This document shows, one piece after another, positions 8,958 through 17,732 of a stretch of DNA of 64,000 nucleotides. Position 1 is the stretch's first letter; the number at the start of each line of letters is the position of its first letter. The notes under the pieces are model-generated. The model was not told the origin of the DNA and ran no database searches. It was given only the letters and a program-made list of their open reading frames with translations. A program made the translations under genes and the position numbers. The DNA is from Glutamicibacter arilaitensis Re117 (GTDB lineage: Bacteria > Actinomycetota > Actinomycetes > Actinomycetales > Micrococcaceae): contig NC_014550.1 in NCBI RefSeq assembly GCF_000197735.1, positions 2,790,001-2,854,000 of the forward strand. Reading direction: 5' to 3'.

Positions 8958-9518
8958 CTACTTGAAAGGATTGCAGAACGAATAGGTGAAGTACACGCTG
9001 ACTGCGCTGGCCATGGCACGTTCCTTGCCGCCCATCTTGTATGCGTTCCTCTTGATGCCTGAGACCAAATTGCGGTCGCACGAGCACGCGAAGTATCCGC
9101 GGGAGCCGTAACAACGGTCGTGCGTGCGGCAGAGCGAGTCGAGTGTATCCACCGCGCGTCCGCCGCCGTGGCCGGGACCGCACCAATTGCCCCAGAGGGG
9201 CATGCCGTAGGTCGTCACGCCGCCGGCCGGGGCCGATTGTGCCGCGCTGTAATTGTTTAGCAGCTGCCCGACCTCCAGCGTCTCGGCGTCAGCGCCGGCT
9301 GCCTTGGCCTTCTCGATGTCGAAGTAGACCTGGCCGCTGCGCGTGGTCGTGAACTCCATGGTGGAGTCAACGTTTTCGGTGATTTGGCGCTCAGCGGCCT
9401 TCTTTTCCGAATTGGACGGTGCTGCGTACGACGGAGCCGCGAACACGCTCAAACTGGAAATCACCAGCGCGAGAGACGTCAGGAGCGTGATTCCTGATTT
9501 GTAGATTTTTACTTTCAT
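8958..9518 (-). CDS. Secreted bacterial phospholipase A2
   Basis: 186 aa from the ATG at 9518. Residues 1-31 form a signal peptide (basic MKVKIYK, hydrophobic core, likely cleavage after SYA). The C-terminal domain shows the phospholipase A2 pattern: a calcium loop WCGPGHGGG (112-120) and the catalytic His-Asp pair in CRTHDRCYG (His133, Asp134). Six cysteines (113, 130, 136, 145, 147, 183) would allow three disulfides. Family members cleave sn-2 acyl chains of phospholipids outside the cell. About 70 residues between the signal and the enzyme domain may be a propeptide. Base composition is lower in G+C than in the host genes. The downstream membrane-protein gene likely shares its transcript. 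Confidence 0.82.
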   Translation of the reverse strand: MKVKIYKSGITLLTSLALVISSLSVFAAPSYAAPSNSEKKAAERQITENVDSTMEFTTTRSGQVYFDIEKAKAAGADAETLEVGQLLNNYSAAQSAPAGGVTTYGMPLWGNWCGPGHGGGRAVDTLDSLCRTHDRCYGSRGYFACSCDRNLVSGIKRNAYKMGGKERAMASAVSVYFTYSFCNPFK

Positions 9519-9661
9519 GATGATATATTCATCATTTCTCGAGGTGAAAGTCAAACTTCAAGTTAGAGGTGACAAGGGAAAAATTCTCGTGCCTGCCGTC
9601 CATACGCTGTATTCCTGCAACAATTCGAGGTTTCCCTTCTATTTTCATCTATGTTGGATGA

Positions 9662-10365
9662 ATTGCATATGTCGAACGAAATGTGATGTTTGTGAAGATC
9701 GGAGGGAAGGGGAACATTAGCCGTTACAGGAAATTCTTCGAACAATTCGACGTACCGATTCACGTCATCGCCGATCTGGACGCGATGTCGAACGGATTCG
9801 AGCATCTGACAACAACGTCGCAGGTCAAAGGGTTCACGGCAAGCTCATCACTTTGGTGAAAGAGCAGATCTCTGGCCCGAGCACCCCAGATCGCGACAAG
9901 GTGAAGGAAATCGCCCGTACCCGAACTCATCGACAATTGTGGGGGTCGGCGCAGGGACACTTCGAGGCCTGGCACGAGGACCAGACGCGGGAGTCTGCAC
10001 AGGCAGTAGTGGATGATCTAACACAGCTTTTCGATGCTGGTAACGGCGACGCGATTCTTGCACATCTTCAGAAACCACCCACTGAGCAAATCGCTAACCT
10101 GGTTGAGGAAGTCATCTCATCGCTAGCACAGGAAAACACATACGTGTTGCGACGCGGCGATCTCGAGGAATACTGCGGCACGAACGCGAAGGATGACAAG
10201 GTGGCAACCGCAATGAAGTTCTGCGAGGCCACAGCGACGCTCGATGCGCTCAAAAAAGTGCACGGCACGCAAGGGGATGCCATCGCCGCGGAACTAGAGG
10301 GTATCTTCGCGAGTATCTTCGACTCAAGTGCCTCTGCGCATGAGATGAACGTGCGAAGGAGCTAG
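9662..10365 (+). pseudogene. C-terminal remnant of an OLD-family TOPRIM nuclease, frameshifted
   Basis: Two frames join to one protein. From about 9662 the first reads a TOPRIM-like core (VMFVKIGGKGN, then PIHVIADLDAM) and stops at the TGA in 9856-9858. The second frame, open over the same point, continues HGKLITLVKEQIS and runs to 10365, ending with a region containing YVLRRGDLEEY, typical of OLD C-termini. The shift lies near 9829-9835, consistent with one lost base. The N-terminal ATPase half is missing and an in-frame TGA at 9659 lies upstream. OLD nucleases act in phage defence, but this one is dead. Confidence 0.6.
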
Positions 10366-10382
10366 GCAATTGGTCCGGTCTT

Positions 10383-10616
10383 CTAAGCCGCGACAGGATA
10401 ACGGTAGGCCGTTACGAGGCCGCAGGACTGCTGATGTTGTTTCGTGCTAGCAGGGTCGCTTGAGCATCCACGCTCACCTAGGCAAGCGAGGTTAACTCGA
10501 ATCTGAGTATGTTGTAAGGCGTTCACGGCGGCCAGGGTGACCATAGCGAATTCGGCAGTGGTGGACCCTTGCTCGTCTCGAAGCTGATCCATGATTTCCT
10601 GGAGCCTTCGATTCAT
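10383..10616 (-). pseudogene. Chimeric pilin: first 31 codons fused to island sequence
   Basis: Starts like the intact pilin (MNRRLQEIMDQL) with the same GGAAAGG ribosome site, retains the prepilin motif STTAEFAMVTLAAV, then switches at 10525 to unrelated residues (NALQHTQIRVNLA...) and stops at 10383. The 77-aa product keeps the processing site but loses the hydrophobic helix beyond its first residues. It is in the normal position after tadC, so it is probably transcribed with tadABC. Likely a by-product of the insertion, not an evolved gene. Confidence 0.75.
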
Positions 10617-11173
10617 TGTGTGTTCCTTTCCAAAATGCCATCCCCAACCTCGATGCCAGGGATGTTGTCCTTCTACCTTCGGTGGATGCAGCACGAGTAA
10701 GCGCCGGATGCTTGCGAGCTGGGTATAACCATTGCCGTTACCTACTGGAAGCTGGGGAAAAGTGCGATGATCAGCGGCACCACGCCCAAAGCGATGAAGG
10801 CCGGCAACGCACAGGCACCCAAAGGCAAGACCAGCCGGGTGCCGAATTGGGCTCCGAGGCGCGCGACTTTCTGCGTATGTTCCCGCCGTTGCAATATCGC
10901 GGTATTGCGCAGCAGGCTTGCTGCGGGCGCGCCGGTCGCGTGAGCAAAGTGCAGTGCTTTGCGCAGCGGCATCAGCCAACCAGGAACAGCTTCCCAAGCT
11001 TTGTCCCATGCCATGTTCATCTCCAAGCATCGGGCGACGCTGCGCAGTACCGCGCACTGTTCAATGCTGTTGCCCAGCAAATCGAGGATCTGGGTAATGG
11101 GCATTCCTGAATCCAGCAAACTCGCGCTGAGATCAAGGATCAGTTCGATGGGATTTTCCTGCGCTCGTCCCCT
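10525..11173. repeat. 649-bp direct repeat, right copy (tad fragment)
   Basis: Partner of 5098-5746. It holds the start of the pilin gene and the 3' part of the complete tadC. On its left the pilin sequence breaks off within ACGGC and island sequence (GTTGTAAGGCGTTC) takes over. On its right it continues uninterrupted into the rest of tadC. Confidence 0.9.
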
Positions 11174-11278
11174 GCCGATGACCCGGTGCCGTGCTCTGGC
11201 TGCCTGGTTTTTCCAGTTGGCTGGGTCCATTGCCAGCGCTATGGCCAGTGCACCGCATAGGAGAATCAGAATGATCAT
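10742..11278 (-). CDS. tadC: TadC, type II secretion F-family membrane protein
   Basis: 178 aa from the ATG at 11278, chosen because it overlaps the tadB stop in an ATGA, the usual sign of coupling. One membrane segment at the N-terminus (MIILILLCGALAIALAM), a T2SSF domain (LDSGMPITQILDLLG...), and two C-terminal hydrophobic helices (LVLPLGACALPAFIALGVVPLIIALF split by a short turn). TadB and TadC form the inner-membrane platform of the Flp pilus machine. The 3' 432 nt are duplicated at the other end of the island. Confidence 0.85.
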   Translation of the reverse strand: MIILILLCGALAIALAMDPANWKNQAARARHRVIGRGRAQENPIELILDLSASLLDSGMPITQILDLLGNSIEQCAVLRSVARCLEMNMAWDKAWEAVPGWLMPLRKALHFAHATGAPAASLLRNTAILQRREHTQKVARLGAQFGTRLVLPLGACALPAFIALGVVPLIIALFPSFQ

Positions 11279-11949
11279 GAGAATGCCTGACTTGAGGTTG
11301 TGCGCATCAGCCGCTGGCACCAGATTCGATTGGCGATCCACAGCACTGCCCCGATGAGCACGCTCAGTTGAGCTGCCCAGGAGCTGGCGATGGTTCCCAA
11401 GACGTCAATGCCCAGCAACATCCCGAATCCAAAACCAACCAACGGCAGCCACGTCAGCAACTTGATCGTAGCTTTGGGCCCGGCCATCGCCGCGTCGAAT
11501 GCTTGCTGCGCCACGAGGGCATTTTCCAGGTCCTCAGCCAGCCGTTCCAACACGTCGGCAAGACTGGCTCCGGAGCGCGCGGATAGTTCCAAGCACCAGT
11601 GCAGCCGTTGCACCGCAGGGCTTTGGTTCCCATCCAGCGCATCGCCACGAGGCGCGCTGTTATTCAGCCGATGGGTTGCCTGGAGCTCTTTGAGTGCCCC
11701 GACGATTTTTCCGTGCTCTTCCTCGGCATCAAGCAACGCGTCGATGGCAGGGTAGAAACTCAGGCCGCTTCGCAGCAATGCTGAGAGCTCTCGGATCACG
11801 CGGGCATCGGCATTCAACACCGAGTGCCCGTCTTTTCGTTTTGTTGCCCCATGGGTCCAGATTCTGCGCAGCGCTCCAGGGTTCGCGGCGGCAGCATGTG
11901 GCGGGATCCAGAGCCATAACGCGAAGGCAGCGCAAATGAGGATCAGCAT
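11275..11949 (-). CDS. tadB: TadB, type II secretion F-family membrane protein
   Basis: 224 aa. An N-terminal membrane helix (LILICAAFALWLWIP) and a T2SSF domain (ELSALLRSGLSFYPAIDALL) are followed by two C-terminal membrane helices (LPLVGFGFGMLLGIDVL and LSVLIGAVLWIANRI). It starts 3 nt after the tadA stop and overlaps tadC by 4 nt. Platform protein of the Tad pilus machine; paired with TadC as in the M. tuberculosis Rv3657c-Rv3658c order. Confidence 0.85.
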   Translation of the reverse strand: MLILICAAFALWLWIPPHAAAANPGALRRIWTHGATKRKDGHSVLNADARVIRELSALLRSGLSFYPAIDALLDAEEEHGKIVGALKELQATHRLNNSAPRGDALDGNQSPAVQRLHWCLELSARSGASLADVLERLAEDLENALVAQQAFDAAMAGPKATIKLLTWLPLVGFGFGMLLGIDVLGTIASSWAAQLSVLIGAVLWIANRIWCQRLMRTTSSQAFS

Positions 11950-11952
11950 GAT

Positions 11953-13194
11953 TCATTGCTCCGGTGAGTTTCCGGCAGCCACGTCCCGCGCAATAGCGCC
12001 GGTCAGCTCCGAGCCGAATCGGCGTTCCAAAATGCGTTGGCCGGTCTTGGTTAATGGTTCTGGGGCTTGCAGATCAATCAGGCTTCGCATGCTCATCTGT
12101 CCATCGCCGCTGGTGCTCAGGTAGCCAAGCGACACCGGTCCGCGCTGCCCGTGCTCTGACCTGCTCATGTGAATGACCAGATCCAGTGCGCTGGCTGCCT
12201 GCAATGAAGTTGCCTGCACGCTCCACCCTGCTAATGCGCCCAGCGCTGCCAAACGGGCAGGAACGGATTCGGGGCTGTTGGCGTGCATAGTGCCTGCGGC
12301 GCCTTGGTGGCCGGTGTTCATAGCTGCCAGGAAGTCACGTATTTCTTCGCCGCGGCACTCGCCAACAACCAAGCGGTCCGGACGCATGCGCAGGGCCTGG
12401 ACCACCAAGTCCTTGAGATCTATCCGGCCAGCTGATTCGACATTGGCTGTACGGGTTTGCATAGACACGACATGCGGGTGCGGTACTTGCAATTCTTGCG
12501 AATCCTCGACGATAACCAAACGGTGTTGCGGGTCTGCTTCGGCCAGCATGGCTTGCAAGACGGTGGTCTTTCCGCTGCCGGTTCCACCAGTAACGAGGAA
12601 GTTCATCTGCCGTTGCACGATGGCCCGAAGCAAGGGCAGCCAGAACGGCCGGGAGTTCTCCAACACGGTGCCCAATTCAAGCTGTGAGCTTCGCTTGACG
12701 CGGATGGAGATCAACGGCCCTGCAGTGGCAATGGGCGGCAGTACGGCGTGGACCCGATAATTCTTCAAACTCATATCCATGAATGGACTCGCTGAATCCA
12801 ACCGCCTGCCGGCCAGGGTCGCCAAGTGCACGGCGAGCGCCCGGACCTGTTCGGCCGAAGAAAACCGGAAATCGGTCGGTTCCAGCCCTGCCGGAGAATC
12901 TGTCCAAACCAATCCTTGCCCGTCCACCAGGACATCTGTCACCTCCGGGCGCTGCGCAAAGGGTTCTAGGATGGATAGTCCTGCCACTTCATGTTGCAAC
13001 GACTCCAAGGATTGGGCCGCACCCTGGGATCCCAATGCCGCACCGGAGTCGTGCACCGCGCCTGCCAATGCGATCGCATCGAGCTGGCCTCCGGTGAGCA
13101 AGGCGCGTTCGCGCACGGATTCAAGAATCTTTGCATCCAGCATCGGCCCATCGGGGCTTGGATTGGTGTTGTGGCTATGCCGGCCCGGATTCAT
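11953..13194 (-). CDS. tadA: TadA/CpaF-family pilus assembly ATPase
   Basis: 413 aa. The ATG at 13194 shares one base with the ssd stop (TGATG), so this start is preferred over a longer frame starting at 13296. Motifs of secretion ATPases are present: Walker A GGTGSGKTT, Asp box (LVIVEDSQELQ), Walker B-type region (RPDRLVVGECRG) and a His box (GHQGAAGTMHANS). It powers assembly of Flp pili in the cytoplasm at the membrane. A CpaF-type N-terminal domain (EVTDVLVDG) precedes the ATPase core. Confidence 0.92.
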   Translation of the reverse strand: MNPGRHSHNTNPSPDGPMLDAKILESVRERALLTGGQLDAIALAGAVHDSGAALGSQGAAQSLESLQHEVAGLSILEPFAQRPEVTDVLVDGQGLVWTDSPAGLEPTDFRFSSAEQVRALAVHLATLAGRRLDSASPFMDMSLKNYRVHAVLPPIATAGPLISIRVKRSSQLELGTVLENSRPFWLPLLRAIVQRQMNFLVTGGTGSGKTTVLQAMLAEADPQHRLVIVEDSQELQVPHPHVVSMQTRTANVESAGRIDLKDLVVQALRMRPDRLVVGECRGEEIRDFLAAMNTGHQGAAGTMHANSPESVPARLAALGALAGWSVQATSLQAASALDLVIHMSRSEHGQRGPVSLGYLSTSGDGQMSMRSLIDLQAPEPLTKTGQRILERRFGSELTGAIARDVAAGNSPEQ

Positions 13195-14315
13195 CAGCGC
13201 TGCTCCGGCACTTGCGGTATCAGGCAGAGGTTGGAAAGATGCTGGCGCAAGGCCCGTGATTTGAAGCTGTCGAAGAGCACGCCGCGTTCTGCGCACTTAA
13301 TGATCCGGGCATGCTCCGGGAAGACTCCGAGAATTTCTGGGAAGCCTGCCGGAGCGTTTCGCAGTTTCTGCTCTCCGCACAGCACTACTTCTCCGCTGGA
13401 CGGGATGGTCAGCGAACTGGCTGTGGCGACATTTCGGTCGATGAACTGGCTCAGTGCCTGGCGTTGCGGATGCGGAGCCCGTCCGGTATCCAGCACGACC
13501 AGGTCAAAGCCTTGGCGGACCGCTGCCAGCAAACGGATCACCAGCTGGTCCTCCAGCTTATGTGCTCCTGTTGCTTGCGACCAAGTCAAGATCGAAGTCT
13601 CGCGTAGCTGCGGCAACGTCTCGGCAAGCTGGTGGGCAGCTAGTGTGCCGCCGGATTGCTGCAGTTCTTCCCAACCGACGCCGGTGGGCGGTGTAGCGCA
13701 AATCAGCGGCCACGCACCTTGGGAGTGCTGATCCAAATCAATCATGATGCTGCGCAATCCACTGAGCGTTCCGGCATGGGCCAGCAGTGCCGCCAGCGTG
13801 GTGTTGCCAAGCCCGCCAGCGGAGGCATTCAGAGCCAATGTATGCCCGTGCCCGGCCCTCATGGCCCACAAACCCAGATATTCTCCGAGCCACTGGCTCG
13901 CAGCGGGCAATAGCGCAACCCGAGCCTTGGGGGTCCTGCTGGCTAAGGACCACAAGCTGGCTGCATCCTGTTCCAGGCCGACCAGCACATCGGCAGCAAC
14001 GCTGGCATGTTCGGCAAGTGCAGCCATATCGCTGCCCCACAGCACCGGTCCCGAACCATCTGCCAGTACCTGCTGCACATCGGCGCAGTGCTTGATCCGT
14101 ACGGCCGCGCCCACCGCGATCGCTGCGCACCGCTCAATAATCTGCGGATCGTTGCTCACGATGGTGCAGCTTGGCTCATTTTGCTCCGGCCGGTCTCCGG
14201 CAGCCAGCCGGCTGGACCTATTTTGCGCTGCTTGCCCGTATTCCAGCTCGGTGAGCACAAAACGTTGTGTGCTGCAGGGCCGTTGGGCAGCGGGAGATTC
14301 TGATAGCCATTTCAT
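13194..14315 (-). CDS. ssd: Septum-site-determining protein Ssd / CpaE-like
   Basis: 373 aa from the ATG at 14315; a longer frame reaches 14393 but would nearly touch the divergent polymerase gene. The protein has a receiver-like N-terminal region and a MinD/ParA-type domain whose P-loop is degenerate (SAGGLGNTT, missing the usual deviant Walker lysine), then MIDLDQHSQG and LVVLDTGRAPH. CpaE proteins place Tad pilus machinery; the M. tuberculosis protein Rv3660c at the same position was named Ssd for its effect on septation. First gene of the tad operon. Confidence 0.8.
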   Translation of the reverse strand: MKWLSESPAAQRPCSTQRFVLTELEYGQAAQNRSSRLAAGDRPEQNEPSCTIVSNDPQIIERCAAIAVGAAVRIKHCADVQQVLADGSGPVLWGSDMAALAEHASVAADVLVGLEQDAASLWSLASRTPKARVALLPAASQWLGEYLGLWAMRAGHGHTLALNASAGGLGNTTLAALLAHAGTLSGLRSIMIDLDQHSQGAWPLICATPPTGVGWEELQQSGGTLAAHQLAETLPQLRETSILTWSQATGAHKLEDQLVIRLLAAVRQGFDLVVLDTGRAPHPQRQALSQFIDRNVATASSLTIPSSGEVVLCGEQKLRNAPAGFPEILGVFPEHARIIKCAERGVLFDSFKSRALRQHLSNLCLIPQVPEQR

Positions 14316-14402
14316 GTAACGAGGGTGGCCCGTTTCCGGGTAATTGCGGGCAGCTGGCGGACCAACTGGGGATATCAGCACTTGGCACGGCACAATAGAC
14401 CC

Positions 14403-16052
14403 ATGAGTGCCATCGCTTTCCTAGCTGCCGATCCCGATGGCTACGCCCTGATTGATCTTCGGGATCAGCATTCAGGCAGCTTATTGCAGCCGGTCACCCC
14501 GGTGGATGCCGAGGCTTTCCCCAGCGTTGTTGCCGGCTTGGAAACACAGCACAGCCCGCGTTGGGTGATGCTCCGTACCGACCCGTGGATGCGCCCGCTC
14601 ATAGCCGCTGGAGTGCATCTGGCCAAGGCCCATATTCTCTGCCTAGCCCAACGCATCTTGCACCGCAGCCCATTGGCTTCCAAGGAGCTTGAGGATTTCG
14701 ACCTTGAACGCCCAGTTCAATCCTTTGAACCGGCTAATCAAGATGCGCTCTTCGCAGCCCCGAGTTCCGGCGAATCGCTTTCCGAGATCATCGCCATGTA
14801 CTTGTCCCAGCGTGAGGCCTTGCCGCAGGATCCCGGCCCCGGCCAGCGTCTTGAGCTGCTGATCCATGCTGAGTCGGTGGGTGCCTTGATCGCTTGCGAG
14901 ATGGAAGCGGCCGGCCTGTCTTGGGATGAGGCCGGGCATCGGGCCTTGCTGCGCGAACAATTGGGCCCCCGCGTCTCCGATTACGGGCGGCCACCCAAGC
15001 TGGCGGCCAAAGCCCAGCAACTGGCAACGGCATTAGGCACTCCGGGACTCAACCCGGATTCTCCGCAAGAGCTGCTGCGCGCCCTGCATAAGGCTGGTTT
15101 CGCCGTCAGCTCGGTGCGTGCGTGGGAATTGGAACAGCTCAACCACCCATTGATTGCTGAGGTTCTCGAATATAAGAAGCTTTCGCGTCTGGCCAGCACC
15201 CACGGTGATGCGTGGCTGGACCAGTGGGTGAAAAATGGGCGGTTCCATCCGCATTATGTTCTGGGAACTGTCACTTCGGGACGTTGGGCCGCTTCCGGTG
15301 GCGGGGCGTTGCAACTGCCCCATTCCATCCGCCAAGTTGTGCGTACCCGCGAAGGTTCCACTTTCGTGGTGGCCGATGGCCGGCAGCTTGAACCGCGTAT
15401 CCTGGCCGCCATCTCCAATGACCAGCAGCTGCAAAAAGCGGGCCAGCAAGATGACCTGTACCAGTGGCTGTTGGATGCCAAGCTCGTAGCGTCCCGTAAC
15501 GATGCAAAGCTGGGGATGCTATCGGTGATTTATGGCGGCGGGGGCGGTGCCAGTGGCGCGGTAGGCGCGGCGCTCACCCGCAGTTTTCCCACCGCAATGC
15601 GGTTCGTGGAGCAGGCCGCTGCTACCGGACAACAGGGCGGGGGCGTGCGCAGCTTCCTGGGCCGCGGCTGCCCGCCAGCCGATGAGCAGTGGCTGGCGGG
15701 GCAGAAAGCTACCAGCGATGAAGCCTCGCAGCGTGCTGCTGACAGTGCGGCCAGGGCCCGTGGCCGGTTCACCAGGAACTTCGTAGTTCAAGCGACTGCA
15801 GCAGAGTGGGCGCTAGTATGGATGGGCCACGCGCGGCATCTGATCCACCAAGCCGGGTGGAGCCGCATCTGCAAGCAGGTGTTCTTTGTCCATGACGAGA
15901 TTGTTTTCGAATGCCCTACCGGACTTGCCCCGCAGTTGCAGGAAGTGATCCGGCACGCGGCCATGCTCGCCGGGCGCACCCTCTTTGGACAGGCTTCTCC
16001 GCGCTTCCCGGTCAGCGTGGCCATTAGCGACAACTATGCAGAGGCCAAATAA
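14403..16052 (+). CDS. Bifunctional 3'-5' exonuclease/DNA polymerase (family A-like)
   Basis: 549 aa from the ATG at 14403. An N-terminal exonuclease-like region precedes a shortened family A polymerase domain. Motif A reads VVADGRQLEPRILA, so the catalytic Asp and the Glu-x-Arg are kept while Tyr-Ser of the usual DYSQIELR are replaced. Motif B reads RNDAKLGMLSVIYGG, and motif C VHDEIVFE is intact. This class is widespread in Actinobacteria in addition to the true PolA (about 900 aa). A role in repair synthesis is inferred. It diverges from ssd and converges on the NUDIX gene with a 6-bp gap. Confidence 0.85.
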   Translation: MSAIAFLAADPDGYALIDLRDQHSGSLLQPVTPVDAEAFPSVVAGLETQHSPRWVMLRTDPWMRPLIAAGVHLAKAHILCLAQRILHRSPLASKELEDFDLERPVQSFEPANQDALFAAPSSGESLSEIIAMYLSQREALPQDPGPGQRLELLIHAESVGALIACEMEAAGLSWDEAGHRALLREQLGPRVSDYGRPPKLAAKAQQLATALGTPGLNPDSPQELLRALHKAGFAVSSVRAWELEQLNHPLIAEVLEYKKLSRLASTHGDAWLDQWVKNGRFHPHYVLGTVTSGRWAASGGGALQLPHSIRQVVRTREGSTFVVADGRQLEPRILAAISNDQQLQKAGQQDDLYQWLLDAKLVASRNDAKLGMLSVIYGGGGGASGAVGAALTRSFPTAMRFVEQAAATGQQGGGVRSFLGRGCPPADEQWLAGQKATSDEASQRAADSAARARGRFTRNFVVQATAAEWALVWMGHARHLIHQAGWSRICKQVFFVHDEIVFECPTGLAPQLQEVIRHAAMLAGRTLFGQASPRFPVSVAISDNYAEAK

Positions 16053-16058
16053 GCGATA

Positions 16059-16736
16059 TCAGGCCATGCGCAGTTCGCGTCGGTTGCTCCACGGCCGGGT
16101 CCAACCCAGTTCGTTGAACAAACGCTCCAGCACGATGGCGGTGAAACCCCAGATGATCCGGTCTTCGAATTCAAAGGCCGGGGATTTGAATTTCTGGTTC
16201 GACCGGTGCACCACAGCGGTCAGCCGATTTTTCGGGTCCAGCAGGTGGGCTACCGGGGCGCGGAACACCCCGGCGCTTTCGGCAGGGTCTGCCGGATACA
16301 CTTCGGATTCGGTGTGCCACCAGCCCAGCACCGGGGTGACTAGGAAGTTCGAGACCGGCAATTCGGTTTCGCCCAGGTTGCCCAAGACCTCGATACCCGA
16401 GGTCTGGACCCCGGTTTCCTCCCACGCTTCGCGCAAGGCCGCATCCGCGACGCTGGAATCTTCTTGGTCGATTCCCCCGCCGGGGAAGGCAACCTGTCCG
16501 GCGTGCTTGCGCAGCGTGGCCGCGCGTTCCACGAACAACAGGTCCAGGTCTTCAACCCCTGAGTCCGGTTGCAAAGTTTTCTGCCCGGCACCGCCGAAGA
16601 GGATCAGCACCGCGGCTCGCCGTGCGGCGCTGAGCTCCATCTGGCTCATAACCCATTCATTGGGCAGCTTCTGGCTGGCCCCCACCTGCGATTCATGGCG
16701 GGCAATGACTTTTTCCAATTCCAAGCGTGCGCTCAT
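16059..16736 (-). CDS. NUDIX hydrolase, CoA pyrophosphatase type
   Basis: 225 aa. The NUDIX box is complete ([20 protein letters not shown] followed by EETGV), preceded by the [20 protein letters not shown] pattern typical of CoA pyrophosphatases (NudL/Rv3672c group). It overlaps the nth stop by 4 nt, so nth and this gene form an operon. Substrate is inferred from the family. Confidence 0.87.
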   Translation of the reverse strand: MSARLELEKVIARHESQVGASQKLPNEWVMSQMELSAARRAAVLILFGGAGQKTLQPDSGVEDLDLLFVERAATLRKHAGQVAFPGGGIDQEDSSVADAALREAWEETGVQTSGIEVLGNLGETELPVSNFLVTPVLGWWHTESEVYPADPAESAGVFRAPVAHLLDPKNRLTAVVHRSNQKFKSPAFEFEDRIIWGFTAIVLERLFNELGWTRPWSNRRELRMA

Positions 16737-17527
16737 GCGTCTAGTCCATATCCTTCGGCTCGCAGCTCGCGGCGGGTGGCACCGGCGATCATTTTCGCCA
16801 GCAGTTCCTCCCGCCCTGGTGCGAGCTCATACTTGAGCAACGCTTTGGCCTTGGCTGGTATTTCCTCGCCGATGCCGTAAGACGGGCAGAGCTTGGCAAT
16901 CTCACAGGCCCCGCAGGCTGGTTTGCGCGAGTGGCATACGCGCCGTCCATGGAATACCACCCGGTGGCTGAGCATCGTCCAGTCGTGCTTTTCAAAAAGT
17001 TCGCCCACCGCGTGCTCGACCTTGACCGGATCAGTTTCATCGGTCCATCCGAAGCGATTGGCCAGACGACCGAAGTGCGTATCAACGGTGATCCCCGGAA
17101 CCCCAAAGGCGTTGCCCAGAACCACATTGGCGGTCTTGCGCCCTACCCCGGGAAGTTTCACCAGCTCTTCGAGCTTGTTGGGCACCTGCCCGTCGAAGCG
17201 GTCAACCAGGGCGGCAGATAGCCCGAGCAGGGACTCGGTTTTGGCGCGGAAGAAACCGGTTGGGCGGATCAGCTCTTCTAGTTCGCTGCGCTCAGCCTGG
17301 CTCATGGCCAGGGCATCAGGGAAGCGGGCGAAAAGCGCTGGGGTGATGGCGTTGACCCGCACATCGGTAGTCTGCGCAGAGAGCACGGTAGCCACCAGCA
17401 GTTCAAAGGGATTCCCAAAGTCCAGTTCGGGCACCGCGTAGGGATAGGCCTGGGCCAATTCCCGGTTGATTTTGCGTGCTCGGCGCTTCAGTCCCAGCTC
17501 AGTTTCGTTTTTCAATTTCTTCGCCAC
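16733..17527 (-). CDS. nth: Endonuclease III
   Basis: 264 aa from a GTG at 17527; no clear Shine-Dalgarno, and longer in-frame starts exist, so the N-terminus is uncertain. The base-excision glycosylase/lyase core is evident: helix-hairpin-helix [13 protein letters not shown] with the catalytic Lys, catalytic Asp in VDTHFGRL, and a C-terminal iron-sulfur cluster with the classical spacing C-x6-C-x2-C-x5-C ([17 protein letters not shown]). It removes oxidised pyrimidines from DNA. The divergent acs promoter region lies upstream. Confidence 0.92.
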   Translation of the reverse strand: MAKKLKNETELGLKRRARKINRELAQAYPYAVPELDFGNPFELLVATVLSAQTTDVRVNAITPALFARFPDALAMSQAERSELEELIRPTGFFRAKTESLLGLSAALVDRFDGQVPNKLEELVKLPGVGRKTANVVLGNAFGVPGITVDTHFGRLANRFGWTDETDPVKVEHAVGELFEKHDWTMLSHRVVFHGRRVCHSRKPACGACEIAKLCPSYGIGEEIPAKAKALLKYELAPGREELLAKMIAGATRRELRAEGYGLDA

Positions 17528-17677
17528 GCAATAGATCGTGTCATGAGGTCGCGAACTTTTGACCCATGGACACCATTCGCGCGTGCAGTTCATCGCACCC
17601 CGTTGACCGCTTGGCGCACAATTTGCCCCATTTCCCCTTTCATCGTGACACAAACCATGTTGGCACCCGGCGCAGGA

Positions 17678-17693
17678 TGTAACTTTGATCACA
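17678..17693. promoter_or_regulatory. CRP-type binding site upstream of acs
   Basis: TGTAA-CTTTGA-TCACA, one mismatch from the TGTGA-N6-TCACA consensus of CRP/GlxR regulators. It lies 40 bp before the acs start and a crp gene is located 2 kb downstream of acs. Control of acetyl-CoA synthetase by cAMP-CRP is well known in other bacteria. Confidence 0.65.
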
Positions 17694-17732
17694 GAGAAAC
17701 TATTTGCCGTCATGCGGAAGGACGCGAACACA

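Larger units (their letters stand above)
5747..10524. mobile_element. Accessory island inserted in the tad locus
   Basis: About 4.8 kb lying exactly between the two 649-bp tad repeats. Content is typical of accessory DNA: a truncated large serine recombinase at the left edge, a GIY-YIG protein, a secreted phospholipase A2 with a small membrane protein, and an OLD-nuclease remnant at the right. Gene density and codon choice differ from the neighbours, with long stretches lacking clear genes. No terminal inverted repeats or transposase are seen. The repeat arrangement suggests integration of a circle by homologous recombination. Confidence 0.75.
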
